Shown one piece after another: positions 53,783 through 64,000 of a stretch of 64,000 bases of DNA. The notes below the pieces were generated by a model. The model saw nothing but the letters and a program-made list of their open reading frames with translations, ran no database searches and was not told the origin of the DNA. The stretch spans positions 713,431-777,430 of the forward strand of contig NZ_FPBF01000003.1 of NCBI RefSeq assembly GCF_900116615.1, in the 5' to 3' direction. Source of the DNA: Algoriphagus locisalis. GTDB lineage: Bacteria; Bacteroidota; Bacteroidia; Cytophagales; Cyclobacteriaceae. The translations under genes were made by a program, and so were the position numbers. Each line of letters opens with the position of its first letter. Position 1 is the stretch's first letter.

Positions 53783-56700
53783 TTATTTTAAACTTGTATT
53801 AACTACTGGAGCTACTTTCGTCCAAGGACTCACATCCATTTTCCTAGGCGTTGGATAGACCTCATCCAAGGTATTTCCATCATAGATTCTTCCGTTTTTC
53901 ATCACATGGGTGATCGAATTGGTGTTTCTGATATTTTCCAAGGGATTGCTGTCCATAATTACCAGATCTGCCAATTTACCGACCTCTATACTTCCGAGTT
54001 CTTTATCCAATCCGAGTGCTTCTGCTCCGGAGATGGTAGCGACCTTCAGCGCATCATGAGCTTCCATCCCTCCGCTTGCCACTGACCAAAGTTCCCAATG
54101 ATAACCCAATCCCTGCAGCTGACCATGGGAACCTATGCCTGCCAATCCACCTTGTTCAAAGATCGATTTGACTCCTTCTGCATGCTTCATAAATACATGA
54201 TCTTCCGGAGCGAACCAGCCACCTAAACTTCCAGCTCTTCTTCTTGCTTTGGCATTCAGCTCCTCATATGGTGTGAAGCGATTAAGTTTCGGGTCATGCA
54301 GTGGACTTTCCGTGGTGTAATAATAGTTTTCTGCCCAAGGGCCTCCATACGCCACCAAAAGTGTAGGGGTAACTGCCATTTTACTCACAGCAATAGTCTT
54401 GGTGACATCCTGATAGAGTGGATGGATAGGAATAGAGTGTTCATGCCCTGGATAACCGTCGATCAACTGGGTCATATTCAGTTTGAAATCAAGCCCACCT
54501 TCGGTAGTAGGCATGAGCTGCTGCTCTTTGGCAGCCATGATCACCCATTGTCTATGCTGTCTATTGCCTACCAGATACATTTTGATGTACTGGGTATTGA
54601 AATATTTACTGTATTGTTTCAGCACATTTTTAGTCTGATCCAGCGACTTCAGATTATACATCCAATAGCCTACGCCGGGACCAGTACTGTAAACTCTAGG
54701 GCCAGGTACCATCCCAGCATCGACCATATCTCCATACGTCAACACATCCGTGGTAGCGGTCTGCGGATCGCGGGTAGTCGTGACACCATATGCAAGGTTG
54801 GCAGCATAGATCCACACTGAGTTCTTATGCAAACCCCAAGACGGCCACATATGGGCATGGGTATCTATAAATCCCGGAGTGATGGTTTTGCCAGACATAT
54901 CCATGACTTTCGCGTCACCGGCTTCAAGAGATCCGGTAGCCCCTACAGCTTTGATTCGGTTATTCTCAATCAGAATATCTCCATTTTCTATGACCTCATC
55001 CCCCTTCATCGTCAGGATTCGGGCATTAGTCAAGAGTACTTTTCCCTGCGGAATATCTTTGGTGTAATAAACAGAAACTTGTTTTTCAGCCGGTTTGTAA
55101 GATTCTCTTTCTTTCTGCTCAGCCTTAGAGATGCTGTCCGCTTTTGCTTTTTCGGGGTCATTTTTCAGCAATTCAGCCAAAGCCTCCTTTTTGGCTTTTG
55201 CCACAGAGTCAGCTGCTTTGACCGCTTCTGGTCCCAATGCTTTCAGCGCCGCCACTGAATCTGCTTCTGCTATGGTTTTGGCTTTTTTTGCAGTTTTTAC
55301 GGAGTCTTCTATAAACTCCGCCCTGTCTATATCATAGACCCAGTGTCCATTCCCGAGAGACCAGTGGACTTTTCTGCCTGAGGATTCCCATGCAGGCCAT
55401 TCACCACCTATTTCGGTGAGTTGGCGGGAAGGGAAGTTACTGGATTCAGGATTTCCAACATTGATGCTCGGGGCCTTACCCACTGTTGGGATAGTGACTA
55501 CATAGACATTGTTATTGACTTGTGCCAAAGCCAAATTACCCTCCGGAGCCATCAAAATTGTAGTGGCACTACTTGGTCTCATTTGAGGCTCCTGTGCACT
55601 TGCACCTTCTGGAAGCATGCAGTAATTCACCGCATCTGCATTCGAAACAGGTAATCCCATGACATATCTCACATCTGTCGCCTCATCAGGATTGGTCGTA
55701 TGACCATGGCTGTCATGTGAATTTACCACAGATCCAAAAGGAGTGATCCCGGTGATTTTAGCGTATTCTTTCTCATCAGTTCCATCCCAACGAACACTCA
55801 AAAGCGTTCCACCCGATCCATTTAGAAATACCCTAGAAGTGTCTTTGGTGAAATGAACATTTCCATGGTTCCCGGCTTCCATGATTTTCCTAAATTCTCC
55901 TCCCGAGGCAGGAATCCATACTAGCTCTGCTTCAGATCCATTGACTCTTGGACCTTCCGCATCTTTCATCACTTGGTTAGAAGCCTTGAAAACGGCGATC
56001 CTGTTATTCGGTCCCCAAGCTGGCTGCATATAAAGTGCCTTTTCTGTGGACAATGGAGTCACTGAAATTCTATTTCCCAAAGCAGCTTTATACAACTGTC
56101 CACCTTCTGTTTCATTCCAGCCTACAAAAGCCAACTGAGTTCCATCCGGACTCCAAGTTGGCATGGCTTCGGTAAAATCATTCTCAGTTACACGTTTTGG
56201 CTCTCCATCCGGAAAGTCCATCACATAAAGTCTGTTAAGCGCAGTGAAAGCGAGTTTTTTACCATCTGGAGAAGGGACTGCATCACGGATCTGAGTTGCT
56301 CTAGCCGCAGTAGTATCTTTGATTTGATAGTTGAAATACAAGCGAGGTCCCATTGCTAGGTTGACATCGACTTCGAAAGGGATCTCGGATGGAGTTCCTC
56401 CTTCAACGGCGATTTTCCAGATTTTCCCTCCATAGGATGCTATGAGGTTTTTGCTGTCAGGAGTGAAAGCCATGGCGGGTAAAACCCCTTGTGGAGCGAT
56501 GGATTCCTGCTCGTCTCGCTGTACAGGATAAGCAAGCCACTTTTCCTCCCCAGTTTCCATATTTCTCAAAACCAACCCAGTTTTCTCTTCCCATCGGCTG
56601 CCGTAAACCATCCATTTGCCATCATCGCTCAAAGTCGGTGTAAACGCAGAGCCGTATCTGGAAGTGATGGTATTCAGTTCACCTTTGTCAAAGTCGTAGG

Positions 56701-57412
56701 TACCGATTTGGTATTGCGGAAGTAAGGCATTGTAATTCCAGGCTCCGCTGCGTTGGGAAAAGTAAACTTTCCTTCCATCAGGACTCACAAAAGGGTCGAT
56801 AGTTTTGATGCTACTTGGATCTTCATTGAGTTGGATTCCTCCACCCCCATCTTTATGATACATCCAGAGTTTTGAGATTCTTCTTCCTTTGCTGACCACG
56901 ATGTACTCAGAATCAGGAGTCCAGTCGGCTCCTGGAACATCTCCGTTTTTATCTTTGGTGATCTGTACAGTGTCTTTTTTTATCAGATCTATATACCAAA
57001 GGTTATCACTACCGGCGCGATCAGAAGTGAAGAGGATTTTTTCTCCATCCGGTGAAAAACGTGGATGTGTTTCATAAGCCATTCCCGAAGTGACAGGAGT
57101 GGCTTTTCCACCCTCCATCGGGATAGTGTAGATATCTCCTAGCAGATCAAAAGCCAACGTTTTACCGTCGGGACTAACGTCCACACTCATCCAGGTTCCC
57201 TCCTTGGTGCTGAACTTGATTTCTCTCTCAGCTTTCAGTGGTAGATCTTTGAATTTAGGCGTGTTGATAGAATCTTTCTTAGTGCTGTCTGACTGAATCA
57301 CATGGTTTTGGTCCAGAGAAGCGGGTAGTTTTGGGCGATCTGGTACCATGGAAGCAAAGCTCACCGTGGCACCCAAGACAACCAAAACCGCAGCATGGGT
57401 AAATTTCTTCAT
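53783..57412 (-). CDS. TolB-like propeller / amidohydrolase fusion protein, secreted
   Basis: The 1209-aa product has a signal peptide (about 1-20, LGATVSFA). An N-terminal WD40-like/PD40 beta-propeller of TolB type follows (about residues 60-690), with repeated PDGKTLAF, SPDGEKILFTSDRAGSDN and SPDGTQLAFVGW. A lysine/alanine-rich helical linker (about 690-785) leads to a metal-dependent amidohydrolase domain (about 790-1200). Its metal-binding motif GFIDTHAHMWPSW and later histidines GHEHSIP and GSHGQ are present. Such fusions occur in Bacteroidota and may hydrolyse peptides or cyclic amides in the periplasm. The ATG at 57412 gives the signal peptide; an upstream in-frame codon at 57523 is unlikely. 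Confidence 0.9.
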   Translation of the reverse strand: MKKFTHAAVLVVLGATVSFASMVPDRPKLPASLDQNHVIQSDSTKKDSINTPKFKDLPLKAEREIKFSTKEGTWMSVDVSPDGKTLAFDLLGDIYTIPMEGGKATPVTSGMAYETHPRFSPDGEKILFTSDRAGSDNLWYIDLIKKDTVQITKDKNGDVPGADWTPDSEYIVVSKGRRISKLWMYHKDGGGGIQLNEDPSSIKTIDPFVSPDGRKVYFSQRSGAWNYNALLPQYQIGTYDFDKGELNTITSRYGSAFTPTLSDDGKWMVYGSRWEEKTGLVLRNMETGEEKWLAYPVQRDEQESIAPQGVLPAMAFTPDSKNLIASYGGKIWKIAVEGGTPSEIPFEVDVNLAMGPRLYFNYQIKDTTAARATQIRDAVPSPDGKKLAFTALNRLYVMDFPDGEPKRVTENDFTEAMPTWSPDGTQLAFVGWNETEGGQLYKAALGNRISVTPLSTEKALYMQPAWGPNNRIAVFKASNQVMKDAEGPRVNGSEAELVWIPASGGEFRKIMEAGNHGNVHFTKDTSRVFLNGSGGTLLSVRWDGTDEKEYAKITGITPFGSVVNSHDSHGHTTNPDEATDVRYVMGLPVSNADAVNYCMLPEGASAQEPQMRPSSATTILMAPEGNLALAQVNNNVYVVTIPTVGKAPSINVGNPESSNFPSRQLTEIGGEWPAWESSGRKVHWSLGNGHWVYDIDRAEFIEDSVKTAKKAKTIAEADSVAALKALGPEAVKAADSVAKAKKEALAELLKNDPEKAKADSISKAEQKERESYKPAEKQVSVYYTKDIPQGKVLLTNARILTMKGDEVIENGDILIENNRIKAVGATGSLEAGDAKVMDMSGKTITPGFIDTHAHMWPSWGLHKNSVWIYAANLAYGVTTTRDPQTATTDVLTYGDMVDAGMVPGPRVYSTGPGVGYWMYNLKSLDQTKNVLKQYSKYFNTQYIKMYLVGNRQHRQWVIMAAKEQQLMPTTEGGLDFKLNMTQLIDGYPGHEHSIPIHPLYQDVTKTIAVSKMAVTPTLLVAYGGPWAENYYYTTESPLHDPKLNRFTPYEELNAKARRRAGSLGGWFAPEDHVFMKHAEGVKSIFEQGGLAGIGSHGQLQGLGYHWELWSVASGGMEAHDALKVATISGAEALGLDKELGSIEVGKLADLVIMDSNPLENIRNTNSITHVMKNGRIYDGNTLDEVYPTPRKMDVSPWTKVAPVVNTSLK

Positions 57413-57968
57413 AAAGTGATTTTTGGGTAAAAAAGCTAAACTTATCCTTCTGAATTCCTTTGATAAACTTACCTTAGACTTAAAATAGCCCCTTTCCGGA
57501 CATTTACTAAGCTTAGAATCCAAAAGGTTTTAATCAATGTTCAATATCACACATTCCGGAGTAAAAACCATTAACTAACTAACGTATAATCATTAAACTT
57601 CGCCTTTTGGATAAAGGCCAGTCACCCTATCCTTTTTATCAACTTCTTCTACCTTTTTCATAATCTAAATTCCTGTGAGGTTATCACATCTGAAAATGAT
57701 GAGATCAAGTATCTCCATGGTCAGGGATAGGAGAATTTTATCAGGAAATTGCACCAATACTTTTCCTAAGAAAAAGTAGGAGCTTGATAGATAATCATTC
57801 CCCTGTGTGTCGCAGGCGAAATGCTTGATTTCCTATTTGGAAAAAGCGATTTTAGTAGTGCAGGATGGTTAAGCCTTTCCTATACAGAAAAATAAAAGTA
57901 GTTGCGTAAATAGCGTAGCACAAAACAATAATAACTACTGATAATCAAATTATTACGATTAAAATTAG
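57413..57968. other. Long intergenic region with no recognisable gene
   Basis: About 550 bp lie between the amidohydrolase start and the tRNA-like fragment. No ORF above ~60 codons, no hairpin terminator and no RNA motif could be supported. The length and absence of coding sequence suit a former integration or deletion scar, but this is not shown. Confidence 0.4.
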
Positions 57969-57988
57969 AATCTCACCAGGCTCCACAA
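57969..57988 (+). other. Orphan tRNA/tmRNA 3'-end-like fragment
   Basis: GAATCTCACCAGGCTCCACA resembles the T-arm 3' half plus acceptor end of a tRNA, and the 3' end of the tmRNA in this window (GAATCTCGCCAG-CTCCACC). It is followed 12 bp later by a terminator hairpin, as tRNA genes are. No matching 5' half (GGAGCCTG) is found upstream, so it is not a functional tRNA. Confidence 0.45.
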
Positions 57989-58000
57989 CCATTTAAAAAA

Positions 58001-58035
58001 AGCCCTGTAAATCTTCCGATTACAGGGCTTTTTTT
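58001..58035. terminator. Bidirectional Rho-independent terminator
   Basis: The perfect 10-bp stem AGCCCTGTAA (58001-58010) / TTACAGGGCT (58020-58029) is flanked by A and T runs. It follows the stop of the giant surface-protein gene on the minus strand and would also end transcripts from the tRNA-like fragment on the plus strand. Confidence 0.88.
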
Positions 58036-58069
58036 CTGACTTTAACTGCTGAAGATCATACTCAAGTGA

Positions 58070-61000
58070 TCAATCTTTGATCACTTGGATCCATCCTTTG
58101 AACTCATGGTTTCTACCATCTCTATCTACAGTTTTTAGAATATAAAAATAAGTCCCGGCTGTTTGACCTGGAGCATCCCAGTCGTTCTGGTAGTTTTCCG
58201 TCTCAAACACATGATCGCCGTATCTGTTGAAGATGACTATGTCATTGCTCACAAACTTGCCCAATCCCTGGATCACGAAAGTGTCATTATCTCCATCCAC
58301 AGTGGTAGGTGTGATGACATTCGGGATGTGGAACGGTAAAATTTCGTTCACATCATCATCCTGATTATCGGCATCATCGGTGTCTGCTTCACTGGCAGAA
58401 ACCTCAGTGATATTGGTGATGATTCCAGGATCTCCGGCTTTCACCCGGATTCGGATTACCAATCGGGCATTTGCCGCAAAGAATGGAATGTTCCAGGTGA
58501 TTCTACTACCTGTCACTGCTGTACTTACCTCCGCATCACTACTGTTTTCAACCACCTCATCATTGAGATAAGTAACACTTTGCGGTAGCTCATCAATCAG
58601 GACAACTTCTGTAGCATCTGTACCACCAATGTTAGTGAGCACCACTTCGTACTCAAACTCATCACCTTCATAAATCTCAACCTCAAAGCTGGTTTTCTCC
58701 ACAGCAAGGTTCACCTCATCATCTACTAAGTAGCAACGCAAACCATAATCAAAATTGAAGCTGGATGGGCTTTCCTGAGATACAGTACCAAACTGTACTA
58801 TATCGGTCGTGACTTCACAAACCAGCCTATTAAGCGCTTCCTGCTCCGCAAGTCTGCCACTAGGATCTGGCAATACTTTCACCAGACCTGAAGCACCCAA
58901 TTGAAGCCCCTGAGCATCAAAGATTGGATCGGTCACTAAAGTCACCTCATATTCACCATAAGGATCAGTCTGTGATAAGGTATGTTTCCAGAAGCCAAAC
59001 TGACCTACAGTTGCTGTGGCCTCATAGCCATTAGGTCCTTTGATCGAGATGTTTTGACCAGCAGGATTACCAAATCCGGCTTTGTTCAGTTCACCTTCAT
59101 TTTCTGGGCCTACATAGCTTCCATCACCATTGATATCAAACCACTCCCAATTGAAGATATTGATAGGAGCACCCGGAGTAATTATGTTTTGAGTGACTTC
59201 ATCATCGCCATTGGCATCATACCATTCATTTTGGATGGCATCTCCATTCAGGTCGTACCACACAAAACCGCTGATGATTGGGTCAAGGTCTCCGTCGCCT
59301 CCTCTGCCATATCTAAAGTCAATCGGGTTATACACACAAGGCTCAACGGTAATATTAACCGCATCACCATCTGCTGGTATATAGCCATTCGCTATTAGAT
59401 TCGCATCCAACGCTTGAACCGTGTAATCCCCTATTGGAACATTTCTGAATATGTACCTACCCGCACCATTGGTCAATACAATCAGAGTATCCCCTTCGGT
59501 ACCTGTATTTGGCATCAATACCACAGGGACATTTGGCAATGGTTCTCTTCCAATCAGTGTAAATATCTCACCTGTAACCAGCGTCTCTCCGCTACACAGT
59601 AGTGCTGTCTCTGCGTCATCTTCATCTGTCAGATCTTCCCCTCCATCAGGATCAAGAGCTGTGACATAAGCTATATTCACAATGCTTTCTTCAGATGCGA
59701 TGTCCTCAGCAGTCACTGTGTAAGAAGTTACCAAGAACACAGATTCACCTGGTTCAAGACTGGTAATCGTAGTGTCCAATCCAGTAAGTGGGTCAGTAAC
59801 TTCCACGTCTTCGAAAGGTACATTTCCCGTGTTTGTAACAGTCAAAGTATATGTAATAACCTCATCTACCACAATCACAGCTTCTTTATCTGCCTCTTTC
59901 ACGATCTCGATGGCAGGCATTTTCACCACTTCGATAGTCGTACCATCTCCACCATCCACTTCATTTCCATCAGGATCTGTTCCAGTAGCTGACGCAAAAT
60001 TAGTGATGGTTCCAGCATCTATATCTTCCTGAGTCACTGTGTAAGTAGTCTCATAAGTCACTGATTCACCCGGAGCCAAAGTTGGAAGCGTTTCAACCAT
60101 TCCTGTCAACGGATCAGTAATCAGCACATTGCTTAGGGTTTCATTTCCTGTATTGGTTACCACAATGGTATAAGGAACTACCTCCCCTACTTCTGCAAAG
60201 GTTTCTACTCCTGTCACTTTTACTACAGTAAGTCCAGGAGCATCTGTGCCCGGTACGATTGCGGTATCGGTTCCACCTGTCTCACCTCCGTCCGGGTCAG
60301 TGCCTGTGGCTGTCGCAATATTGGTCACTTTACCATTATCTACATCGTCTTGAGTGACGGTGTAAGTGGTCGTAACCGTAGCGGCTTCGCCCGGTGAAAG
60401 TGTGCCTAGATTCTGGGTCAGTCCAGTCAGTGGATCTTCTACCGTCACATCGGTCAAGGTCACGTTGCCTGTGTTCGTCACCACTATGCTGTATGGGATC
60501 AGGTCGCCGGCTTCGGCGTAAGTCGCTACATCGGCTACTTTGTCCACGCTTAAGCTTGGCGCATCTGTGCCCGGAACAATTGCCGTATCCGTGCCACCCG
60601 TCTCCCCTCCATCAGGATCTGTGCCTGTGGCTGTCGCAATGTTGGTCACTTCGCCAGTATCTACATCGTCTTGGGTGACGGTGTAAGAGGTAGTTACCGT
60701 AGCGGCTTCGCCCGGTGCAAGGGTGGCTACATTTTGGGTCAAACCTGTCAATGGATCTTCTACAGTCACATCGGTCAAGGTCACGTTGCCTGTGTTGGTC
60801 ACCACTATGCTGTAAGGGATCACGTCTCCGGCTTCAGCGTAAGTCGCTACATCGGCTACTTTATCCACGCTTAGGCTTGGAGCATCTGTGCCCGGAACAA
60901 TTGCCGTATCCGTGCCATCCGTCTCACCTCCGTCTGGGTCAGTGCCTGTGGCTGTCGCAATGTTGGTCACTTCGCCAGTATCCACATCGTCTTGGGTGAC

Positions 61001-64000
61001 GGTGTAAGAGGTAGTTACCGTAGCTGCTTCGCCCGGTGAAAGTGTGCCTACATTCTGGGTCAAACCTGTCAATGGATCTTCTACCGTCACATCGGTCAAA
61101 GTCACATTGCCTGTGTTGGTCACCACTATGCTGTATGGGATCAGGTCTCCGGCTTCGGCGTAAGTCGCTACATCGGCTACTTTATCCACGCTTAGGCTTG
61201 GAGCGTCTGTACCCGGTACAATAGCGGTATCCGTGCCATCCGTCTCACCTCCGTCTGGGTCTGTGCCTGTTGCTGTCGCAATATTGGTCACTTCGCCAGT
61301 ATCCACATCGTCTTGGGTGACGGTGTAAGAAGTAGTTACCGTAGCGGTTTCATCCGGTGCAAGGGTTCCTACATTTTGGGTCAGTCCAGTCAATGGATCT
61401 TCTACAGTCACATCGGTTAAGGTCACGTTGCCTGTGTTGGTCACCACTATGCTGTATGGAATCTCATCGCCTGCTTCAGCATAAGTCGCTACATCGGCTA
61501 CTTTATCCACGCTTAGGCTTGGAGCGTCTGTACCCGGTACAATAGCGGTATCCGTGCCATCCGTCTCACCTCCCTCTGGGTCTTTGCCTGTTGCTGTCGC
61601 AATATTGGTCACTTCACCATAATCTACATTGTCTTGGGTGACGGTGTAAGTGGTTGTAACCGTAGCGGCTTCGCCCGGTGCAAGGGTGCCTACATTCTGG
61701 GTCAGTCCAGTCAGTGGATCTTCTACCGTCACATCAGTCAAAGTCACGTTGCCTGTGTTGGTCACCACTATGCTGTAAGGGATCACATCGCCGGCTTCAG
61801 CGTAAGTATCCGCATCAGCAATCTTATCCACAGATAAACTAGGGTTATTTATACCATTTACCTGAACCTCATCCTGATCATCTACATCTTCACCTTCAGG
61901 GTCAGTTCCAACTACAGAAGCGACATTTACGAAGCTTCCATTATCAATGTCTGCTTGAGTCACCGTGTAACTAGTGGTCACTGTGAAGGTCTGATCTGGT
62001 TCCAGAGTACCAAAGTTTTCAGTATAACCAGTTAATGGATCAGAAACTGTCGCTGCAGAAAGGGTAACATTTCCAATATTAGTAATTACCAAACTAAATG
62101 GAACCACATCTCCAGCTTCAGCATAAGAAGTGACATCGGTTGACTTTTCAATGTCAATTTCAGGAGTTTGAACCCCACCTATAGTCGTACCATCCCCGCC
62201 GTCGGTCGTTCCGCCATCAGGATCGGTACCGGTTGCTGAGGCCACATTGGTGATGCTGCCGTTGTCAAGGTCGGCCTGGGTGACGGTGTAGTCTGTAGTC
62301 ACAGTCAGTGATTCACCTGGCTCCAGGGTTCCTTCATTCTCGGAATATCCGGTCAGGTTATCGTCCACGGTCACATCAGTCAGGGTCACGTTGCCGGTAT
62401 TGGTCACCACGATGCTGTATGGAATCACTTCTCCAACTTCGGAGTATTCGGTTGCCCCGGTTGTTTTCACCACTTCCAGCGCAGGGGCTTTGGTACCGTC
62501 AACCAGCGCGTCGTCTGTATCTGTCACGATGCGGTTGATCGGTGTTCTGCCTGCTGCGGTCACGGTGTTCATGACCTCCCCGCTGTCCACATCTGCCTGC
62601 GTCACGGTGTAAAAAGTCGTGAAGCTTTGGCTTTCGCCTGGAGCCAGCATGTCGATCTCCTCTTCCATGCCTGTCAGCGGATCCTCTACCGTCACATCGG
62701 TCAAAGTCACGTTGCCTGAGTTGGTCACCACGATGCTGTAGCTCAATACATCCCCTTCGCTGTTGTAGTCTGTGTCATTTGCAGTTTTCTCCACACTGAT
62801 CTCTCCGCTTCTTCTGCCAAGTACCACGGCCCGGTCATTGTCCCGTAGGATTAACCCTGCAGGAGTGGTTCCCTCTGCGGTCGCGTTGTTGACAATCCTG
62901 CCCGAATCCATCTGCTCCTGGGTCACGGTCAGCGTAGTTGTTCTGTCCAGGCTTTGTCCCGGCTCCAAGGTAGGTACCACCGCATCCAATCCTGTCAGCG
63001 GATCTACCACATGCACGTCTGTCAAGGTCACATTACCGGTATTGGTCAGGGTCAGTGTATAGGTGATCACATCACCTGCTTCATCAAACAGATTTGGCGA
63101 AGCCGACTTAGTAATCTCCAGTCCTGCAGACCTTCTGGCCACCACGATTGCATCATCTGTATCACTTACCTCTGTGTCGTCAATATCATGTGCCGTGACG
63201 GAAGCTATGTTTCTGAAGAAGCCGTTGTTTACATCATCCTGGGTCACATCTCTGCTCAGGGTATAGGTAGCAGATTCCCCTACCGAAAGGGTAGCCAGGG
63301 TGATCGGCATATCTATTACCTGAGGATCGGTGATCTCCACTTCGTAAAGTTCCAGGTTGCCCACATTGCTCACGATGATTTCATAGCTGATCGTCTCTCC
63401 GGCCTCATCATAGGTCAGCGGTGTGGCTGTTTTCTGGATCTCTATGCCCGGTTCCCCATCGGCAAACACCCGTACGTCATCGTCATCTTCCACGATGGAG
63501 TTATCCGGAGCAGTGCCTTCCACCAACACGGTATTCAGCACATTGCCGTTTTCCAGATCCTGCTGAACTATCGTATAGGCTGTAGTATAGGTCAATACCT
63601 GGCCCGGCCCCATCGTGCCGATGTTTTCGGAATAACCGGTCAGCGGATCTTCCAGAGTCACGCCTGTCAGGGTCACATTGCCGGTATTCGTAACTACCAA
63701 GGTAAAGTCAATCACATCTCCGGCTGTGTCGTAGATTCTCGGAACGGCTGTTTTCCTCACTTCTATCGCGCCTGCCTGCAAGGCAAGTACGGTCACATCA
63801 TCTTCGTCGGATACAGTTTCATCATCTGGAGTGAGTCCTTCCACGTTGGCAGTATTTTCCACCAGACCTGCATCGATCTGGGTCTGGCTTACCGTATAGG
63901 TTTCGATAAGCGTGACTGTCTCTGCCGGTGCAAGGCTGCCTATATTCTGGGCAAGTCCGGTCAGCGGATCGCGTACCGTTACATCTGTCAGGGTTACGTT
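58070..64000 (-). CDS. Giant DUF11-type repeat surface protein with T9SS sorting domain (5' end beyond the window)
   Basis: The frame is open to the window edge, giving at least 1976 residues with no start codon inside. It consists of about 14 visible repeats of ~107 aa, each with a [18 protein letters not shown] core, DPLTG, an APGE block and YTVTQ, typical of DUF11/DUF7507-like stalk domains. A SdrD/Cna-B-like region ([15 protein letters not shown]) with aspartate-rich [13 protein letters not shown] follows. After a final DUF11 domain the last ~85 residues form the gliding-motility-type sorting domain ([27 protein letters not shown]). It is probably a very long adhesin stalk secreted by T9SS. 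Repeats 8-12 are almost identical. Confidence 0.9.
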   Translation of the reverse strand, partial: NVTLTDVTVRDPLTGLAQNIGSLAPAETVTLIETYTVSQTQIDAGLVENTANVEGLTPDDETVSDEDDVTVLALQAGAIEVRKTAVPRIYDTAGDVIDFTLVVTNTGNVTLTGVTLEDPLTGYSENIGTMGPGQVLTYTTAYTIVQQDLENGNVLNTVLVEGTAPDNSIVEDDDDVRVFADGEPGIEIQKTATPLTYDEAGETISYEIIVSNVGNLELYEVEITDPQVIDMPITLATLSVGESATYTLSRDVTQDDVNNGFFRNIASVTAHDIDDTEVSDTDDAIVVARRSAGLEITKSASPNLFDEAGDVITYTLTLTNTGNVTLTDVHVVDPLTGLDAVVPTLEPGQSLDRTTTLTVTQEQMDSGRIVNNATAEGTTPAGLILRDNDRAVVLGRRSGEISVEKTANDTDYNSEGDVLSYSIVVTNSGNVTLTDVTVEDPLTGMEEEIDMLAPGESQSFTTFYTVTQADVDSGEVMNTVTAAGRTPINRIVTDTDDALVDGTKAPALEVVKTTGATEYSEVGEVIPYSIVVTNTGNVTLTDVTVDDNLTGYSENEGTLEPGESLTVTTDYTVTQADLDNGSITNVASATGTDPDGGTTDGGDGTTIGGVQTPEIDIEKSTDVTSYAEAGDVVPFSLVITNIGNVTLSAATVSDPLTGYTENFGTLEPDQTFTVTTSYTVTQADIDNGSFVNVASVVGTDPEGEDVDDQDEVQVNGINNPSLSVDKIADADTYAEAGDVIPYSIVVTNTGNVTLTDVTVEDPLTGLTQNVGTLAPGEAATVTTTYTVTQDNVDYGEVTNIATATGKDPEGGETDGTDTAIVPGTDAPSLSVDKVADVATYAEAGDEIPYSIVVTNTGNVTLTDVTVEDPLTGLTQNVGTLAPDETATVTTSYTVTQDDVDTGEVTNIATATGTDPDGGETDGTDTAIVPGTDAPSLSVDKVADVATYAEAGDLIPYSIVVTNTGNVTLTDVTVEDPLTGLTQNVGTLSPGEAATVTTSYTVTQDDVDTGEVTNIATATGTDPDGGETDGTDTAIVPGTDAPSLSVDKVADVATYAEAGDVIPYSIVVTNTGNVTLTDVTVEDPLTGLTQNVATLAPGEAATVTTSYTVTQDDVDTGEVTNIATATGTDPDGGETGGTDTAIVPGTDAPSLSVDKVADVATYAEAGDLIPYSIVVTNTGNVTLTDVTVEDPLTGLTQNLGTLSPGEAATVTTTYTVTQDDVDNGKVTNIATATGTDPDGGETGGTDTAIVPGTDAPGLTVVKVTGVETFAEVGEVVPYTIVVTNTGNETLSNVLITDPLTGMVETLPTLAPGESVTYETTYTVTQEDIDAGTITNFASATGTDPDGNEVDGGDGTTIEVVKMPAIEIVKEADKEAVIVVDEVITYTLTVTNTGNVPFEDVEVTDPLTGLDTTITSLEPGESVFLVTSYTVTAEDIASEESIVNIAYVTALDPDGGEDLTDEDDAETALLCSGETLVTGEIFTLIGREPLPNVPVVLMPNTGTEGDTLIVLTNGAGRYIFRNVPIGDYTVQALDANLIANGYIPADGDAVNITVEPCVYNPIDFRYGRGGDGDLDPIISGFVWYDLNGDAIQNEWYDANGDDEVTQNIITPGAPINIFNWEWFDINGDGSYVGPENEGELNKAGFGNPAGQNISIKGPNGYEATATVGQFGFWKHTLSQTDPYGEYEVTLVTDPIFDAQGLQLGASGLVKVLPDPSGRLAEQEALNRLVCEVTTDIVQFGTVSQESPSSFNFDYGLRCYLVDDEVNLAVEKTSFEVEIYEGDEFEYEVVLTNIGGTDATEVVLIDELPQSVTYLNDEVVENSSDAEVSTAVTGSRITWNIPFFAANARLVIRIRVKAGDPGIITNITEVSASEADTDDADNQDDDVNEILPFHIPNVITPTTVDGDNDTFVIQGLGKFVSNDIVIFNRYGDHVFETENYQNDWDAPGQTAGTYFYILKTVDRDGRNHEFKGWIQVIKD
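60225..61830 (-). repeat. Five near-identical 321-bp tandem repeats
   Basis: The phase marker TCCACGCTTA(A/G)GCTTGG recurs at about 60543, 60864, 61185 and 61506, exactly 321 bp apart (107 codons), and a degenerate copy continues at about 61827. Units differ at few positions. More divergent copies of the same unit extend to both sides, from about 59580 to the window end. Confidence 0.9.

Noticed and set aside
57969..57988. Functional tRNA gene
   Set aside because: Only the 3' T-arm/acceptor part is present; no D-arm, anticodon arm or complementary 5' acceptor strand lies upstream.
60394..61545. Repeated Ser/Leu/Cys/Arg-rich plus-strand frames
   Set aside because: They are periodic antisense shadows of the 321-bp repeats in the giant surface-protein gene.

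Overview
The window looks like chromosome of a Bacteroidota bacterium, most likely order Cytophagales and probably near Algoriphagus/Cyclobacteriaceae. This is inferred from type IX secretion signatures (a PorP/SprF protein and two giant proteins ending in gliding-motility-type sorting domains), TAnnTTTG-type -7 promoter elements, absence of obvious Shine-Dalgarno sequences, a tmRNA tag ending in YAMAA, and family content (BF3164-like beta-propeller, DUF3078, DUF2490, long-form urocanate hydratase). No taxonomic search was possible.

Layout. (1) 1-6.3 kb: a two-gene minus-strand unit encoding a 1748-aa mosaic surface protein (BspA/DUF285-like modules, MBG-like, Ig-like and DUF11 domains, type-B T9SS sorting domain) and a PorP/SprF-family outer-membrane partner. 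(2) 6.6-15.4 kb: a LuxR-type regulator, then a histidine-utilisation locus. A LysR regulator is divergent from hutH, followed by hutI, hutU and hutG, which together convert histidine to glutamate and formamide. A Uma2-family nuclease gene interrupts the set on the opposite strand, and the gaps carry Bacteroidota-type palindromic intergenic repeats. (3) 15.4-25.5 kb: a propeller lipoprotein, a secreted SMP-30 lactonase, a secreted double-cupin protein, a PQQ dehydrogenase with a heme-c motif, an AraD1/GguC-like FAH-fold enzyme and a FAD/Fe-S oxidoreductase, plausibly a sugar or sugar-acid oxidation cassette. (4) 25.7-35.1 kb: YdcF, DUF72, an ATPase preceded by TTACGTAA palindromes, a hipBA toxin-antitoxin pair with visible operators, a large UPF1-like SF1 helicase and a short-chain dehydrogenase. 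(5) 35.3-45.0 kb: housekeeping genes: rlmD, a small partner ORF, pepP, an M16 protease, an O-methyltransferase, a LysM lytic transglycosylase, DUF3078, and dnaX split by a run of ten A residues.

(6) 45.2-46.0 kb: tmRNA (ssrA) with its terminator, abutted by the decayed C-terminus of a serine recombinase, which marks a former integration site. (7) 46.1-57.4 kb: DUF2490, an NSS sodium symporter with a tiny overlapping small-subunit gene, an MBOAT acyltransferase with an SGNH-like partner, DinB, and a 1209-aa TolB-propeller/amidohydrolase protein. (8) 58.1-64.0 kb: a giant repetitive cell-surface protein on the minus strand that runs off the window edge, with about 14 visible 107-aa DUF11-type repeats, five of them near identical at DNA level.

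The most interesting items are the dnaX A10 recoding site, the tmRNA/recombinase junction, the nearly identical 321-bp repeats, the hipB operator cluster, and the MetS-like micro-ORF. No clearly new multi-gene system could be demonstrated from sequence alone.
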